A stretch of DNA of 64,000 bases from positions 68,757,254 to 68,821,253 of the forward strand of contig OZ010586.1 in NCBI GenBank assembly GCA_963932145.1, in the 5' to 3' direction. Made by a program: the position numbers and the translations under genes. Below are positions 63,180 through 64,000 of the stretch, piece after piece. The notes beneath the pieces are model-generated. The model saw nothing but the letters and a program-made list of their open reading frames with translations, did not search any database and was not told the origin of the DNA. This DNA is from Acanthosepion lycidas (Eukaryota > Mollusca > Cephalopoda > Sepiida > Sepiidae). Within the stretch, counting starts at the first letter, position 1. Each line of letters begins with the position of its first letter.

Positions 63180-63420
63180 TACAAATCTTTTTTGGTATCC
63201 TTAGAAACGCCATAGTCTTTAAAATTTCAAACTTTGAATTTCCAAACAATCCATTCGCGATTCCAGTGTTTTGGGCACGGTTCCAATCGCAACTGCTTTT
63301 CGGAGCACATTCCTAATCTTTATACAGCCTTTCTTTCTCAACGTACGGGCAAGATCCTGATATATTTCAGTGTCTCACTCTCCTTCTTCTAAACACTGTG
63401 TTACTCTGGCACAATCTTAT
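63180..63420 (-). pseudogene. LINE-D-like C-terminal fragment
   Basis: The minus strand reads DTEIYQDLARTLRKKGCI, KIRNVLRKAVAIGTVPKT and LESRMDCLEI. The pattern YQDLAxxLRK..VGALGTVPKxLExRLxxLEI is one I know from C-termini of LINEs with a restriction-like endonuclease. The GAL of the pattern is not preserved. Short and diverged. Confidence 0.5.
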
Positions 63421-63596
63421 CAAAAAATCTAGCAGGTTATGCTTATAATTTTGAGATTCTGTCTGACGTTTAGAAGTTTCTGTGATGATGATCATATCTC
63501 AGCTGCGAACCGCAATTTAAGGACATTGTTTTGTTTTCGGTTTTTTATAACAATGTTTAACGATACCATAACATCCTCAGTTTCGTTTTTTTCTTT

Positions 63597-63620
63597 TTCT
63601 TTTTTTTTTTTTTTTTTTAT
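63597..63620. repeat. Poly(T) run
   Basis: About 22 T residues, with T-rich flanks. Confidence 0.95.
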
Positions 63621-63894
63621 TATTTCCTGTATTTATTACAAACTCTCAGTGAAAGAGAAAAAAAAGAAATAATATTGATATCTCTATTCTTTGTAAGACT
63701 AACGATATATCGATTATTTTCAATTATTATTCTTTGTTATCAGTTACTCAATAAAAATCATTACCATAAAAATAATGGATAATTTTGATACGTGATCAAA
63801 TTAATTGGAAGAAATACAAGCTTTTATATTTACAATAAGTAATTACTATCTTAGCTGTTTTTATTTTTAGTTAACTGCAATTTCTGCGATCAAT

Positions 63895-64000
63895 TTTTAC
63901 GTATATGTTCTGTGAAAACCCAATTAGGGATTAAATAGCAGGGCAGACTGATCTCTCTAGCCGTCGTTGGTAACCAGTCTAGAAAAATGATAACTCTTAA
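63895..64000 (+). mobile_element. SINE-5S 3' end, cut by the window edge
   Basis: AATTAGGGATTAAATAGCAG, GGCAGACTGATCTCTCTAGC and TGGTAACCAGTCTAGAAAAA match the distal body at 36950-37005. Confidence 0.6.

Overview
The window looks like intergenic, repeat-saturated DNA from an animal. A mollusc, probably a cephalopod, is my best guess. The guess rests on AT-rich sequence crowded with (TA)n, (TATC)n and (TTA)n arrays, 5S-rRNA-headed SINEs, tRNA-headed SINEs, mariner-derived palindromic MITEs and several decayed LINE families. The organism is inference, not shown by a gene. I found no convincing host protein-coding gene, rRNA gene or functional tRNA gene. Almost every longer open frame is either a translated microsatellite or a decayed transposon product.

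Family names used here are mine. MADE-like MITE: twelve palindromes of 72-102 bp with TA target duplications. SINE-5S: head from 5S rRNA. SINE-t: tRNA-like head. FB-A and FB-B: foldback or inverted-dimer elements that carry a tRNA-like module. CAE: an element with a conserved head, a central minisatellite and a conserved tail. LINE-A: RTE-like, terminal peptide like AMIAHVLK. LINE-B: CR1/Jockey-like, with a YKYFHGNCSDEL motif. LINE-C: a third LINE whose C-terminal part reads RWLGHVHRI. LINE-D: C-terminal domain like that of non-LTR elements with a restriction-like endonuclease, and a (TAA)n tail.

Layout. 0-8 kb: microsatellites, five MITEs, a pogo-type MITE, SINEs and a two-copy unclassified repeat. 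7-11.3 kb: LINE-C, LINE-A and LINE-B debris. 11.5-20.5 kb: a nest of SINE-5S, CAE, FB-A and MITE copies, then a 1.07 kb TA/TTAAAT array. 21-33 kb: more LINE-A and LINE-B, a 0.88 kb array of 30-bp units and a G-rich minisatellite. 33.8-42 kb: FB-B, two internally deleted mariner/Tc-type transposase copies, a transposon with long inverted termini and a MULE transposase fragment. 43-49 kb: FB-A, MITEs and a third transposase remnant. 50-64 kb: mostly LINE-D pieces with (TTA)n tails, a deleted mariner copy, FB-B inserted into LINE-A and a 1 kb pyrimidine-rich array.

The elements interact by nesting. MITEs sit inside microsatellites and inside CAE. FB-B splits a LINE-A. LINE 3' ends run into trinucleotide arrays they may have seeded. 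The strongest leads are the very recent MADE-like palindromes and the two foldback families with internal Pol III-like modules. One of those has 8-bp and 12-bp target duplications, which is unusual for a cut-and-paste foldback.
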